A stretch of DNA of 37,997 nucleotides, taken from assembly GCF_000526635.1 (NCBI RefSeq), contig NZ_JAGL01000031.1:134-38130 (forward strand), written 5' to 3'. Under the pieces are notes generated by a model, which did no database searches, was not told where the DNA came from, and saw only the letters and a program-made list of their open reading frames with translations. Below are positions 1-8,182 of the stretch, one piece after another. Numbering within the stretch: position 1 is the first letter of the stretch; every line of letters begins with the position of its first letter. This stretch comes from Aminobacter sp. J41 (lineage in GTDB: Bacteria > Pseudomonadota > Alphaproteobacteria > Rhizobiales > Rhizobiaceae). The translations under genes and the position numbers were made by a program.

Positions 1-176
1 CGCTTTACCTGGTCACCCTTCAGGCCGCCGAACTCCTTGCGCCACCGATAGTATGTAAACTGCGTCACGCCGATCGAGCGAACCGCTTCTCCGACCGATC
101 GGCCTTGCGACAACAACACGTCGACCTGGCGCAGCTTCGCCACGATCTCTTCAGGTCTATGCTTCTTCTGGGGCAT
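1..176 (-). CDS. IS3-family transposase OrfA, N-terminal part
   Basis: The first 58 residues of an IS3 OrfA, cut by the window edge. It starts MPQKKHRPEEIVAKLRQVDV, continues through a helix-turn-helix segment (GRSVGEAVRSIGVTQFTYYRW) and reaches FGGLKGDQVKR, a pattern typical of HTH_Tnp_1/IS3 OrfA. The ATG at 176-174 is preceded by an AGGAGG-like site. OrfA binds the IS ends and is normally joined to OrfB by a programmed frameshift; that part is not visible here. Confidence 0.85.
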   Translation of the reverse strand, partial: MPQKKHRPEEIVAKLRQVDVLLSQGRSVGEAVRSIGVTQFTYYRWRKEFGGLKGDQVK

Positions 177-240
177 TCAAACGTCCTCCTACGGCTCAAT
201 AGCCTACTTCAGGGAGGACCACTTTTCAGGGGGCAGACCA
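1..240 (-). mobile_element. IS3-family insertion sequence, one end (partial)
   Basis: This is the orfA-proximal end of an IS3-family element that runs off the left edge. The terminal inverted repeat reads TGGTCTGCCCCCTGAAAAG on the minus strand and ends at about 240. The short leader to the orfA start and the orfA sequence itself fit the IS3/IS407-like group. The other end, orfB and the target duplication lie outside the window. Confidence 0.85.
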
Positions 241-721
241 AAAAGCGGCCGCTTTCAGCGCTGTCGAGAAATGTTGTCGCCGTACCGGACCCGTGCGCCC
301 CGCAGCTTTACCTGCGAGGTGAAATGAAGACCGATGACGCGCGAACCTTGCGCACCCTTCGGACCGGGTCAGTCCGTCCACGCAGACAACACAACATATT
401 GCACATAATATATCAAGAAGGATTTCCAGACGAAGGGAGACGCAGCGTCAGCAGGCAGAATGCCCAGCAATTGTGCGGTGTTAGCCCGCATTTTGGGCTG
501 CTTGCAGAGTTCGGGTGAGTCGGTCCGGCACGGCCACCTAAGTGCAGGGCGTGACCTGCGGGGCGCCAGCCGCCGCCGGGCACCACCTGCCATGTGGATG
601 AACAACTGCAAGATAATCCGTGCGCTGCAAATATTTGCTTATGCAGGTTCATTCAGATATCACCTGATATGCTCAGCGTGCCTGCACGGGCACGGGCAGC
701 GGGGGAGCTGCGGAGGGGACA
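241..721. other. Intergenic region between the IS3 end and gntR
   Basis: No convincing gene. Reading frames crossing it are short and show no family pattern. An AT-rich patch lies at about 389-425. The last 70 bases hold the likely gntR promoter and an inverted repeat (listed separately). The stretch next to the IS could be the remnant of a disrupted locus, but nothing recognisable remains. Confidence 0.6.
657..670. promoter_or_regulatory. Inverted repeat ahead of gntR (candidate operator)
   Basis: ATATCA-CC-TGATAT is a perfect 14-bp inverted repeat, 52 bases upstream of the gntR start and close to a plausible promoter. GntR/FCD regulators commonly bind short palindromes of this size in their own promoter. 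The assignment to autoregulation is inferred from position. Confidence 0.5.
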
Positions 722-1495
722 ATGAGAGATCAACAGGGGCAGCGAATGGCTACGACACCAGCACGGCGCAAGGCCGCGGGCGGCACTGCCGCAGCCAGGG
801 CAACCGGCGGCACGGCGCGCAAGAAGAAGAAGGCGACGTCGCTCACCGAGAGCGTCTACGCGATGCTGCGCAAGGAGATCCTGACCTGCGCGCTGGCGCC
901 GGGAACCGAGATTTCCGAGGCGGAGCTCGCCGACCGCTTCAAGATGTCGAAGACGCCGGTGCGCGAGGCGCTCGCGAACCTGCGCGCCGAGGGGCTGGTG
1001 CGTTCCTTCCCGCGCCGCGGCTATCAGATCGTGCCGGTCACCTTCGGCGACATGAACGAGCTGTTCGACCTGCGCACGATTCTCGAGGCGGGTGCGGCCG
1101 AGCTTGCCTGCAAGCGCATCACCGAGCCGGAGATCGAGAACCTGCGCAAGCTGGCAGACATTGCCTATGATCAGTCGGAGCCGCCGAGCCTCGAAAACTT
1201 CATCAAGGCCAACCGCGACTTCCACTTCGCGATCGCCAGGGCGTCGGGCAACGAACGTCTCTTCCAGCTGCTGGCGAAGCAGATCGACGAACTCGAGCGC
1301 TTCTTCTATCTCGGCGCGCGCCTGCGCGACGTCAGCACCGAGACGCAGGCCGACCACCGGCAGATCGTCGAGGTCCTGAGCAAGCGCGATCCGGAGGCGG
1401 CGCGCGACATCATGATCCGCCACAACGACATTACCCGCCAGGGCCTGTTCGAGGCGCTGACCAGATCGCAGGGCCTCAGCGCCTTCGCGCTGTGA
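722..1495 (+). CDS. GntR-family transcriptional regulator (FCD/FadR-type)
   Basis: A 257-residue regulator. A basic, Ala/Lys-rich tail (about residues 1-38) precedes a winged helix-turn-helix (about 40-110, with LADRFKMSKTPVREALANLRAEGLV) and an all-helical FCD ligand domain (about 115-245) that has the Asp/His positions expected to hold a metal or carboxylate. The ATG at 722 has GGAGGGG five bases upstream, which fixes the start; an in-frame ATG lies eight codons further in. No metabolic gene is adjacent on the same strand, so the regulon cannot be read from context. FCD regulators usually respond to organic acids. The gene is monocistronic and probably autoregulated through the palindrome at 657-670. 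Confidence 0.9.
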   Translation: MRDQQGQRMATTPARRKAAGGTAAARATGGTARKKKKATSLTESVYAMLRKEILTCALAPGTEISEAELADRFKMSKTPVREALANLRAEGLVRSFPRRGYQIVPVTFGDMNELFDLRTILEAGAAELACKRITEPEIENLRKLADIAYDQSEPPSLENFIKANRDFHFAIARASGNERLFQLLAKQIDELERFFYLGARLRDVSTETQADHRQIVEVLSKRDPEAARDIMIRHNDITRQGLFEALTRSQGLSAFAL

Positions 1496-1610
1496 GGCGC
1501 GGGGACTGCCTGCGGGAACCGGCGTTCCTTCCGCCAGGCGCGCACGACGTCTGGTTTGCGGACCGGGGTTGATCTCCGCCCGCGCTTGTCGCCTGTCAGA
1601 TCACATACCA

Positions 1611-1846
1611 TACCCCCACCCCTAACCCCTCCCCACAAGGGGGAGGGGAACGTTGGCAGCCGCCGAAGTATCAGAGTGAGCGAAGGTGGGGAGTGCCACT
1701 CGGCCACCGCAAAGCATCCTCTGGCTGACCCCCATTGCGTGCTAGCTCGTGACGCTCAGGCCCAAGAGCCTTGTCCCTTACAAACTAGCCTTTGCGATCG
1801 CCAAAATTCCCCTCCCCCTTGTGGGGAGGGGTTAGGGGTGGGGGTA
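1611..1846. repeat. 40-bp perfect inverted repeat pair in the gntR-DUF4145 gap
   Basis: The arm at 1611-1650 (TACCCCCACCCCTAACCCCT and the 20 bases after it) is the exact reverse complement of the arm at 1807-1846. Each arm also contains its own small hairpin (CCCCTCCCC..GGGGGAGGGG). They enclose 156 bases without a recognisable gene. The layout resembles a miniature inverted-repeat element or two opposed copies of a GC-rich intergenic repeat. The remaining part of the 1496-2121 gap shows no gene. Confidence 0.8.
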
Positions 1847-2121
1847 CGAGGTCGCGCAGCGTGAGCGGGATATTTTCCTGAAGCGATGGTCCTCCCCTCC
1901 TCATCCCATAGAGAACGAGGCCCTGATGCGTTGTAGCGACTAAAACTGAAAATTTGTTTTTGATGCGAAAAAGCGGCCGGAAGTGGCTGTGTCACAATAA
2001 TGGCAAACAAGAAGGCCGACCACAGTCGGGGCACATCCGTTGTGGAACGGGTGTTAGCATTTCGAAGGCAGGCACTTGCGTCCACTCGGCAAGGTTCGGG
2101 GCAGAACATGCCGTTTAGACT

Positions 2122-2772
2122 TCACGCCTTGCGCCCTCGATGCTCTTCGATCTGATGAGGCAGGTCGTAGATAACCTTCAGCAACATACGCAGGTATTCC
2201 ACCACCGCTTGAGCATCAGCGCTTGTAGTGCCGGACGCACCCGGAATTGGGTGAGCGTTGTCGTTGCCAAGTTCTCTTACCTCATGGGTCCACTCGATCA
2301 TGACCGGGGGTAAAAGCCCTCTGGCACCGAGGTCTTCTATCTCCTGAAACAGGTTCTTGCCAGATGCGTTCTGATACCGGAGGACCAGCTGTACCGCGCT
2401 GCGCGCCATAAGAGCCGCGGCATCATAGTTCGATACCTCGATACTCCGCTTCGCTTGTACCCAATAACGCCCGACGTCGTCCGGCCAGTGCTTCGGCCAG
2501 CCGGTGGTCTTGCGCGGCCACGGCACTTGATGGAAACGTACTAGGCCGGAACTGCCCATGCCCCAAAACACGGATGTCAAGTTGCCGCATTGCTCACAGA
2601 CCAGGACATCGTAATGCAGTGTCTTGGATTCGGCAGCGTTCTTTTTGGTCAGTCGGCTCTTAAAGCCGAATCGACCTTCTTCACCGCAGAAACCACAGGT
2701 CACCAAGTCGACCGGCAAATCGCCGTTGTAGCTTCGGTAGCCTGATCCCTCGCCAATGTCCCACCAGCTCAT
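2122..2772 (-). CDS. DUF4145 domain protein with N-terminal zinc ribbon
   Basis: A 216-residue protein if started at the ATG at 2772 (MSWWDIG), which has AGGGGG eight bases upstream; a longer frame opens with TTG at 2835 but has no good ribosome site. Two CxxC pairs (CGFC and CEQC, about residues 26-62) form a likely zinc ribbon. The C-terminal part (about 110-205) is a DUF4145 helical domain, with the typical AAALMARSAVQLVL helix and RELGNDNAHP motif. DUF4145 proteins are often found as nucleic-acid or defence accessory proteins, but no function can be assigned here. By eye its codon use is less GC-rich than the flanking operon, and it stands alone between repeats, so acquisition by transfer is possible. 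Confidence 0.75.
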   Translation of the reverse strand: MSWWDIGEGSGYRSYNGDLPVDLVTCGFCGEEGRFGFKSRLTKKNAAESKTLHYDVLVCEQCGNLTSVFWGMGSSGLVRFHQVPWPRKTTGWPKHWPDDVGRYWVQAKRSIEVSNYDAAALMARSAVQLVLRYQNASGKNLFQEIEDLGARGLLPPVMIEWTHEVRELGNDNAHPIPGASGTTSADAQAVVEYLRMLLKVIYDLPHQIEEHRGRKA

Positions 2773-2949
2773 TGAAAAGCCCCCTATTCCATGAACTAGA
2801 GGGCAACATGTGACATCCCGCTGCGCCTCTATCAATGCTTGTTGACGGAGCTGTTGTGCCGTTGATGCGCTCTACGTCTCGCCTTCCCCGCCGACTACCC
2901 TCCCACCATCGCAGCATGACCCTCGCCCGGATTGTGAATGCGTGAACGT

Positions 2950-2977
2950 TTGCCATGTGCGGCGGGTTGGTTATAGT
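2950..2977 (+). promoter_or_regulatory. Sigma-70-type promoter of the ABC operon
   Basis: TTGCCA, a 16-base spacer and TATAGT lie 64-91 bases before the first gene of the operon. The predicted start of transcription is about 2984, giving a leader of roughly 57 bases. This is the only good promoter-like pair seen before 10702, in keeping with one long transcript. Confidence 0.5.
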
Positions 2978-3040
2978 CGGGCGGGGGCACGCAGAAATTG
3001 CAGTCAGTCTCGGTGCAGGTAACAGCCGTGCAGGAGAGAC

Positions 3041-4393
3041 ATGCCCATGACGAGCAGGACTTCCATCCGTGCCGTACTCGCGTCCCTGCTGCTTGCAGGG
3101 ATGGCGATCAGCCCTGCCGCCGCGCAGGGTGAGGCCCCGGCACAATCATCCGAACCAACAACGCAACCTTCTTCACCGCCGGCGTCGCAACCGTCCGGCC
3201 AGCCGGCGGGACAGCCAGCGGCGGAGCCCGGAAAACAGCAGCCGAGGCCGAAGCGCCAGCGGGCGGAGAAGGAAACGACCCGCATCCAGATCGGCTATCT
3301 CAGGGCCTATGCCCCGCAGCTTGCGCTGTCGGTGCTCGACGTTCCGCCGAGGAATGACGGCGTTGCCGGCGCGGAAGTCGCCATCGATGACAACAACACG
3401 ACGGGCGGCTTTCTCGGCCAGGAGTTTACGCTCGACGTGGCCGAGGTCGAGCCCGAGGCGGACGTGGTCGAGGCCTTCAACAAGATGGTCGAGGCCGGCG
3501 CGCGCTATGTGCTGACCGATCTGTCGGCGAAGCAGGTGCTGTCGATCGTCGACTTTGCCCGCGACAAGGGCGTGCTGGTGTTCAATGTCGGCTCGACCGA
3601 CGACGTGCTGCGCGAGGAGGAGTGCCGGGCTAACCTCTTCCACACCATGCCGACGCGCACCATGCTTGCCGACGGCCTTGCCCAGTACCTCATCTGGAAG
3701 CAGTGGAAGAACTGGGTGCTGATCTACGGCTCGCATGAGGGCGACCAGGCCTTTGCCGATGCGCTGCGCCGTGCGGCCGAGCGGTTTGGCGGCCAGATCG
3801 TCGCCGAAAAGCTGTTCGAGGACACGGGCGGCGCGCGGCGCACCGACACCGGCGTCGTCCAGATCCAGCGGCAAATCCCGGTCTTCACCCAGGATCTGCC
3901 CGAGCATGACGTGATGCTGGTTGCCGACGAAAGCGAGGTGTTCGGCACCTATGTGCCGTTCCGCACCTGGATCCCGCGTCCGGTTGCGGGCAGCGCGGGG
4001 CTCGTGCCGTCGGCCTGGCATCCGGCGAGCGAACAGTGGGGCGGAACCCAGATCCAGAACCGGTTCGAAAAGCAGGTGGGCCGGCGCATGCTGTCGAAGG
4101 ACATGGCGGCGTGGACGGCCGTGCGCATCGTCGGCGAGGCCGCGACGCGCACCAACAGCGGCGATCCGGCAAAGATCGAGGAGCACATCAAGGGCGAGAA
4201 CTTCTCGGTCGCGGCCTATCGCGGCCAGAAGCTCACCTTCCGCAACTGGAACTGGCAGCTGCGCCAGCCGGTCTTCCTCGGCGACAACCGTTCGGTGGTG
4301 TCGACCTCGCCGCAGGAAGGCTTTCTGCACCAGGTATCCGAGCTCGACACGCTCGGCATCGATCAGCCGGAGACCGTATGCAAGCTTGACTGA
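3041..4393 (+). CDS. ABC transporter substrate-binding protein, PQQ-alcohol dehydrogenase system (PedA1/LutA-like)
   Basis: A 450-residue periplasmic protein of the type I (branched-chain amino-acid-like) fold, of the family named for its link with PQQ-dependent alcohol dehydrogenases. The signal peptide (about 1-29, ending SPAAA-Q) is followed by an unusual Pro/Gln/Ser-rich linker (30-75), then the binding domain (from RIQIGYLRAY to the end). GGAGAG lies just upstream of the ATG. Relatives (PedA1 in Pseudomonas, LutA in Methylorubrum) are needed for lanthanide-dependent growth on alcohols; that this one handles lanthanides is inference from family and operon. It is the first gene of a nine-gene operon that also carries a YVTN propeller, ATPase and ABC-2 permease. 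Confidence 0.85.
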   Translation: MPMTSRTSIRAVLASLLLAGMAISPAAAQGEAPAQSSEPTTQPSSPPASQPSGQPAGQPAAEPGKQQPRPKRQRAEKETTRIQIGYLRAYAPQLALSVLDVPPRNDGVAGAEVAIDDNNTTGGFLGQEFTLDVAEVEPEADVVEAFNKMVEAGARYVLTDLSAKQVLSIVDFARDKGVLVFNVGSTDDVLREEECRANLFHTMPTRTMLADGLAQYLIWKQWKNWVLIYGSHEGDQAFADALRRAAERFGGQIVAEKLFEDTGGARRTDTGVVQIQRQIPVFTQDLPEHDVMLVADESEVFGTYVPFRTWIPRPVAGSAGLVPSAWHPASEQWGGTQIQNRFEKQVGRRMLSKDMAAWTAVRIVGEAATRTNSGDPAKIEEHIKGENFSVAAYRGQKLTFRNWNWQLRQPVFLGDNRSVVSTSPQEGFLHQVSELDTLGIDQPETVCKLD

Positions 4394-4431
4394 CATCTTG
4401 AGGGCCGGGGGGCCAAACATGGAGGAGGAGC

Positions 4432-5403
4432 ATGAAGAGACTGGGTTTTGCGGCGCTGGCCGCCAGTGCCTGCATCCTGGCCAACCCGGCATCGGCCTTT
4501 ACGGTCTATGTCTCCAACGAACGCGACAACACCATCACCATCGTCGATTCCGAGAAGATGGAGGCGGTCGGCACCATCAAGGTGGGGCAGCGCCCGCGCG
4601 GCATCACCATCTCGCATGACGGCAAGGTGCTCTACGTCTGCGCGAGCGACGACGACACCGTCGAGATGATCGATACGGAGACGAACCAGATCATCGGCAC
4701 GCTGCCCTCGGGACCGGACCCCGAACTGTTCGTGCTCTCGCCCGACGGCAAGACGCTCTACGTCGCCAATGAGGACGACAACCTCGTCACCGTGATCGAC
4801 GTCGAGGCGCGCTCGGTGCTGTCGGAAATCCCGGTCGGCGTCGAGCCCGAAGGCATGGGTGTGAGCCCTGACGGTTCGGTGATCGTCTCGACCTCCGAGA
4901 CCACCAACATGGCGCATTTCATCGATGCCGAGACGCACGAGATCACCGACAACGTGCTGGTCGACACGCGCCCGCGCTATGCCGAGTTCATGCCGGACGG
5001 ATCGGAAGTCTGGGTGAGCGCCGAGATCGGCGGCACCGTCTCGGTGATCGACAACGAAACCCGCGAGGTGACGCAGACGATCACCTTCGAGATCCCGGGC
5101 CTGCGCGCCGAAGCGATCCAGCCGGTGGGCGTCAAGATCATGCCCGACGGCAAGAAGGCCTATGTGGCGCTGGGGCCCGCCAACCGCGTGGCCGTCATTA
5201 ACACCGAGACCTACGAGGTCGAGAAATACGTGCTCGTCGGCCAGCGCGTCTGGCAATTGGCGCTCACCCCCGACGAGAAGACGATCATCAGCACCAATGG
5301 CGTGTCGAACGACATCACCTTCATCGATACCGAAACCGACGAGGCGATCCAGTCGGTGACGGTCGGCCAGCTGCCCTGGGGGGTTGTCGTCAAGCCGCAG
5401 TGA
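4432..5403 (+). CDS. Periplasmic YVTN beta-propeller protein, PQQ-catabolism-associated (PedA2/LutB-like)
   Basis: A 323-residue secreted beta-propeller. The signal peptide (about 1-22, ending NPASA-F) is followed by seven YVTN-type blades built on repeats of the form VYVSNERDNTITIVD, KVLYVCASDDDTVEMID and KTLYVANEDDNLVTVID. This is the pattern of the PQQ-dependent-catabolism-associated propeller family, which always travels with the ABC genes found on either side. The role is unknown at molecular level; it may act with the binding protein as an extracytoplasmic metal or substrate receptor. GGAGGAG sits four to ten bases before the ATG. The spacing to the previous gene is 38 bases. Confidence 0.85.
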   Translation: MKRLGFAALAASACILANPASAFTVYVSNERDNTITIVDSEKMEAVGTIKVGQRPRGITISHDGKVLYVCASDDDTVEMIDTETNQIIGTLPSGPDPELFVLSPDGKTLYVANEDDNLVTVIDVEARSVLSEIPVGVEPEGMGVSPDGSVIVSTSETTNMAHFIDAETHEITDNVLVDTRPRYAEFMPDGSEVWVSAEIGGTVSVIDNETREVTQTITFEIPGLRAEAIQPVGVKIMPDGKKAYVALGPANRVAVINTETYEVEKYVLVGQRVWQLALTPDEKTIISTNGVSNDITFIDTETDEAIQSVTVGQLPWGVVVKPQ

Positions 5404-5458
5404 CGCATTTGCAGGAAGGAGGGTGCGCGGGCTCGCGGGCCCGGCGATGCGCGGCGGA

Positions 5459-6277
5459 ATGCCGTGGGAGGAAGGAGCAGGCCAATTGCATCACGTGCCA
5501 CCCGGCGGTGAGGTGCCAGCCAGCGTCGCGGCGCTCGAGGTCGCTGCGGTGAGCCATTTTTATGGCCGCAGCCAAGCGCTGGACAGCGTCTCCTTCACGC
5601 TGGCGCCCGCGACCTTCACCGTGCTGCTCGGCCTCAACGGCGCCGGCAAGACGACCTTGTTTTCGCTGATCAGCCATCTCTACGACACGCGCGCGGGCTC
5701 GATCCGCGTCTTCGGCCACGACATCGCCCGCGCCTCCAGCGAGGCGCTGCGGCGGCTCGGCATCGTCTTCCAGGCGCGCACGCTCGACCTCGACCTCAGC
5801 GTCAGGCAGAACCTCGTCTACCATGCCTCGCTGCATGGCATGTCGTCGCGCGAGGCGCGCGAGCGCATCGCGGCGATGCTCGAGGCCGTCGGCATGAGCG
5901 ACCGGCTCAACGACAAGGCCCGCAGCCTTTCGGGCGGGCAGATGCGGCGCATCGAGATCGCGCGGGCCCTCCTCCACCGGCCGCAGCTGATCCTGCTCGA
6001 CGAGGCGACGGTCGGGCTCGACGTCAAGTCGCGCGCCGACATCCTTGCCAACATCCGCAACATGGTCGCGCGCTCCGGCATCAGCGTCCTGTGGGCCACC
6101 CACCTCATCGATGAGGTGAGCGAGGGTGACCATGTGCTTGTCCTGCACAAGGGCAGGCTGGTGGCCGACGGCATGGTCTCCGAGCTGGTGCGCGAGACCG
6201 GAGCCGGCGCAATCGGCGAAGCCTTTGCCCGGCTGACCGGGCTCGATGCGCCTAGCGAAACAGGAGCGCGGCCATGA
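5459..6277 (+). CDS. ABC transporter ATP-binding protein, PQQ-alcohol dehydrogenase system (PedB/LutE-like)
   Basis: An ATPase with Walker A GLNGAGKTT, Q-loop FQARTLDLDLS, signature LSGGQMRR, Walker B LILLDEATVGLD and switch WATH. The sequence resembles the NodI/CcmA-type subunits that pair with ABC-2 permeases. The frame is open further upstream and the start is uncertain: ATG at 5447 or 5459, or TTG at 5486, which has the best ribosome site (AAGGAG eight bases before). The conserved domain begins at about 5525, so all are compatible. It energises the permease encoded next (ATGA overlap at 6274-6277). In lanthanide-using methylotrophs the homologous subunit is part of Lut transport. Confidence 0.85.
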   Translation: MPWEEGAGQLHHVPPGGEVPASVAALEVAAVSHFYGRSQALDSVSFTLAPATFTVLLGLNGAGKTTLFSLISHLYDTRAGSIRVFGHDIARASSEALRRLGIVFQARTLDLDLSVRQNLVYHASLHGMSSREARERIAAMLEAVGMSDRLNDKARSLSGGQMRRIEIARALLHRPQLILLDEATVGLDVKSRADILANIRNMVARSGISVLWATHLIDEVSEGDHVLVLHKGRLVADGMVSELVRETGAGAIGEAFARLTGLDAPSETGARP

Positions 6278-7155
6278 GCACCGGCTGGAACGCCGCTTCC
6301 GCGCCCGACACGGCGACCGTGCCCGCGCTGCCGCGCAATCTTGGCCTTCGCCAGTATCTCATCTGCCTGCGCGGCATCTGCGTGCGCGAGGGCCTGCGCT
6401 TCATTCACCAGCGCGAGCGCTTCGTCTCCTCGCTTGTGCGGCCGCTGATGTGGCTGTTCATCTTCGCCGCCGGCTTCCGGCAGGTGCTCGGCGTGTCGAT
6501 CATCCCGCCCTACCGCACCTATGTGCTCTACGAGGTCTACATCACGCCGGGCCTGTGCGGCATGATCCTTTTGTTCGGCGGCATGCAGTCGTCGCTGTCC
6601 ATGGTCTACGACCGCGAGATGGGCAACATGCGCACGCTGCTGGTAAGCCCCTTCCCGCGCTGGTTCCTGCTGGTGTCGAAGCTGCTGGCAGGCGTCACCG
6701 TCTCGGTGCTGCAGGTCTATGTCTTCCTGGCGATCGCCTGGTTCTGGGGCGTAAAGGCCCCTCCCCTCGGCTATTTGATGGTGCTGCCGGCGCTGTTTTT
6801 GTCGGGCATGATGCTGTGCGCGCTCGGCCTGTTGCTCTCCTCGCTCATCAAGCAGCTCGAGAATTTTTCCGGGATCATGAACTTCGTGATCTTCCCGATG
6901 TATTTCGCGTCGCCCGCGCTCTATCCGCTGTGGCGCATCCAGGAGGCGAGCCCGCTCCTCTACAAGATCTGCCTCCTCAACCCGTTCACCTATGCGGTCG
7001 AGCTGATCCGCTTCGCCTTCTACGGGCAGGTCGAGTGGCTGTCGCTCGGGATCGTGGCGGGGCTGACGGCATTGTTCCTCGGCGCGGCGATCCTCGCCTA
7101 TTCGCCGACGCGCGGGCTGGTGAACCGCAAGCAGGATACGGGAGGAAATGGCTGA
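6274..7155 (+). CDS. ABC-2 type permease, alcohol/PQQ system (PedC/LutF-like)
   Basis: A 293-residue inner-membrane protein with six predicted hydrophobic segments and the ABC-2 pattern (VSSLVRPLMWLFIFAAGFRQ near the N-terminus, VIFPMYFASPALYPLWRIQE near the last loop). It matches the PedC-type permease family that is fixed to the preceding ATPase, propeller and binding protein. The start overlaps the ATPase stop by four bases (ATGA), and its own stop overlaps the next start by one base, so translation is probably coupled. ABC-2 permeases are mostly exporters, yet the homologues are genetically linked to lanthanide uptake or use; the direction of transport remains open. Confidence 0.85.
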   Translation: MSTGWNAASAPDTATVPALPRNLGLRQYLICLRGICVREGLRFIHQRERFVSSLVRPLMWLFIFAAGFRQVLGVSIIPPYRTYVLYEVYITPGLCGMILLFGGMQSSLSMVYDREMGNMRTLLVSPFPRWFLLVSKLLAGVTVSVLQVYVFLAIAWFWGVKAPPLGYLMVLPALFLSGMMLCALGLLLSSLIKQLENFSGIMNFVIFPMYFASPALYPLWRIQEASPLLYKICLLNPFTYAVELIRFAFYGQVEWLSLGIVAGLTALFLGAAILAYSPTRGLVNRKQDTGGNG

Positions 7156-7796
7156 TGATGTATCGCCCGATTGCCGCGCTCATGCTGATGACGGCGCTTG
7201 CTTCCCCTGCCCTCGCGGCACAGGGCAGCGAAGACTGGCCCTGCATCCAGCGCAAGGTGCCGGAACTGTCGCTCGGCCAGATCTGGAACGGGCCGGAGCT
7301 GCCGCCCGAGGCGCGCGACTGGTCGAACGATGCCGAAATTTCGGCGCTGGTGCGCGAGCTTTCCGCCCGGCGAATGCCGGTCGAGGAAGCGCAGGGCCGC
7401 ATCCGCGACTTTGCCGAAAAGAGCGGCGAGGCGGCCGAACAGCGGCTGCTCGTCCTGGTGCGCGGCCTGTTCGACCATATGAACCGCGAGCGCGCCGACG
7501 TCATGTCCGGCATCTCGCGCTATGCCAGGCGCCAGGTCGAGCTTGCCGAGCGGTTGCGCCAGGAATTGTCGGAGGTCGACACGCTGCGCAACAAGCCGGA
7601 CGCAAAGCCGACCGAGGTGGCGCAGCGTTCCGACCGCCTCGTCTGGGAAACGCGCCTGTTCGAGGAGCGCGCCCAGTCGCTCAGTTTCGTCTGCGAGGTG
7701 CCCACCCTGATCGAGCAGCGCCTGTTCGCGCTCTCCCGCGCGATCGGGCAGACGATCACGTCGCTGCGGCCAAAGGAGGAAGCCCCCGCGCGTTGA
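7155..7796 (+). CDS. Conserved periplasmic protein of unknown function in the PQQ/Lut-like operon
   Basis: A 213-residue secreted protein. The signal peptide spans about residues 1-22 (ALASPALA-A). The mature part begins with a WPC motif (residue 30) and has a second Cys near residue 177 (FVCEVP), which could form a disulphide. The rest is strongly helical and charged (EISALVRELSARRMPVEEAQ and following), probably a helical bundle or coiled coil. I do not recognise a named domain. The start ATG overlaps the permease stop by one base and GGAGGA lies eight bases upstream. Position between the PedC-like permease and a NitT-type transporter suggests a periplasmic partner of one of them. Confidence 0.75.
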   Translation: MMYRPIAALMLMTALASPALAAQGSEDWPCIQRKVPELSLGQIWNGPELPPEARDWSNDAEISALVRELSARRMPVEEAQGRIRDFAEKSGEAAEQRLLVLVRGLFDHMNRERADVMSGISRYARRQVELAERLRQELSEVDTLRNKPDAKPTEVAQRSDRLVWETRLFEERAQSLSFVCEVPTLIEQRLFALSRAIGQTITSLRPKEEAPAR

Positions 7797-7937
7797 CGAT
7801 GGTCAGGCGAGCGCGTAGCATTTGTGGACTTTCCGCATGGGCACCTGCGGAAAGGCGACGCCGCAAGGCGGGACGGCAGCCAGCGCTGCCGCGAACAGTG
7901 ACGTGCGCCGCCCCGGCGGCGCAGCGTGAGGTGCCCG

Positions 7938-8147
7938 ATGGAACTGGTCGATCTCATTCTCACCGTCTGCCTCATCTCGAACCCGGAAAGGTGCCGGGTC
8001 GAGCATCTCTACTTCGAAAGCCGTGGCACCCTCTTTCAGTGCATGGTGCTGGCCCCCGCGGAGATCGCGAAGTGGGCGAGCAGCCATCCGTCGCACCAGG
8101 TGGTGCGCTGGAAATGCGCCTTTCCCGCAAAGGAGCGGGCGATCTGA
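7938..8147 (+). CDS. Small cysteine-containing protein of unknown function
   Basis: A 69-residue protein beginning MELVDLILTVCLIS, with GAGGTG six bases before the ATG; a GTG 12 bases upstream is in frame but has no ribosome site. Four cysteines occur in the order TVC, ERC, FQC and WKC, a pattern I associate with a family of short alphaproteobacterial proteins that end in a Trp-Lys/Arg-Trp-like motif. There is no clear signal peptide; the first hydrophobic stretch is short. It is co-oriented in the operon, 141 bases after the previous stop and 35 bases before the next gene. It may bind metal, given four Cys in 69 residues, but that is inference. Confidence 0.65.
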   Translation: MELVDLILTVCLISNPERCRVEHLYFESRGTLFQCMVLAPAEIAKWASSHPSHQVVRWKCAFPAKERAI

Positions 8148-8182
8148 CCCGCCGTTGAATTCCGCACCAGGGAGGAACCTGA

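Noticed and set aside
460..1170. 236-codon frame running into gntR
   Set aside because: Its second half is the gntR gene in another frame and the first half lacks any motif; the gntR frame has the HTH, FCD domain and ribosome site.
2042..2067. GGAAC at 2044 as a further EcfG promoter
   Set aside because: Sixteen bases on the sequence is AAGG, not a GTT-type -10 box, and no plus-strand gene follows closely.
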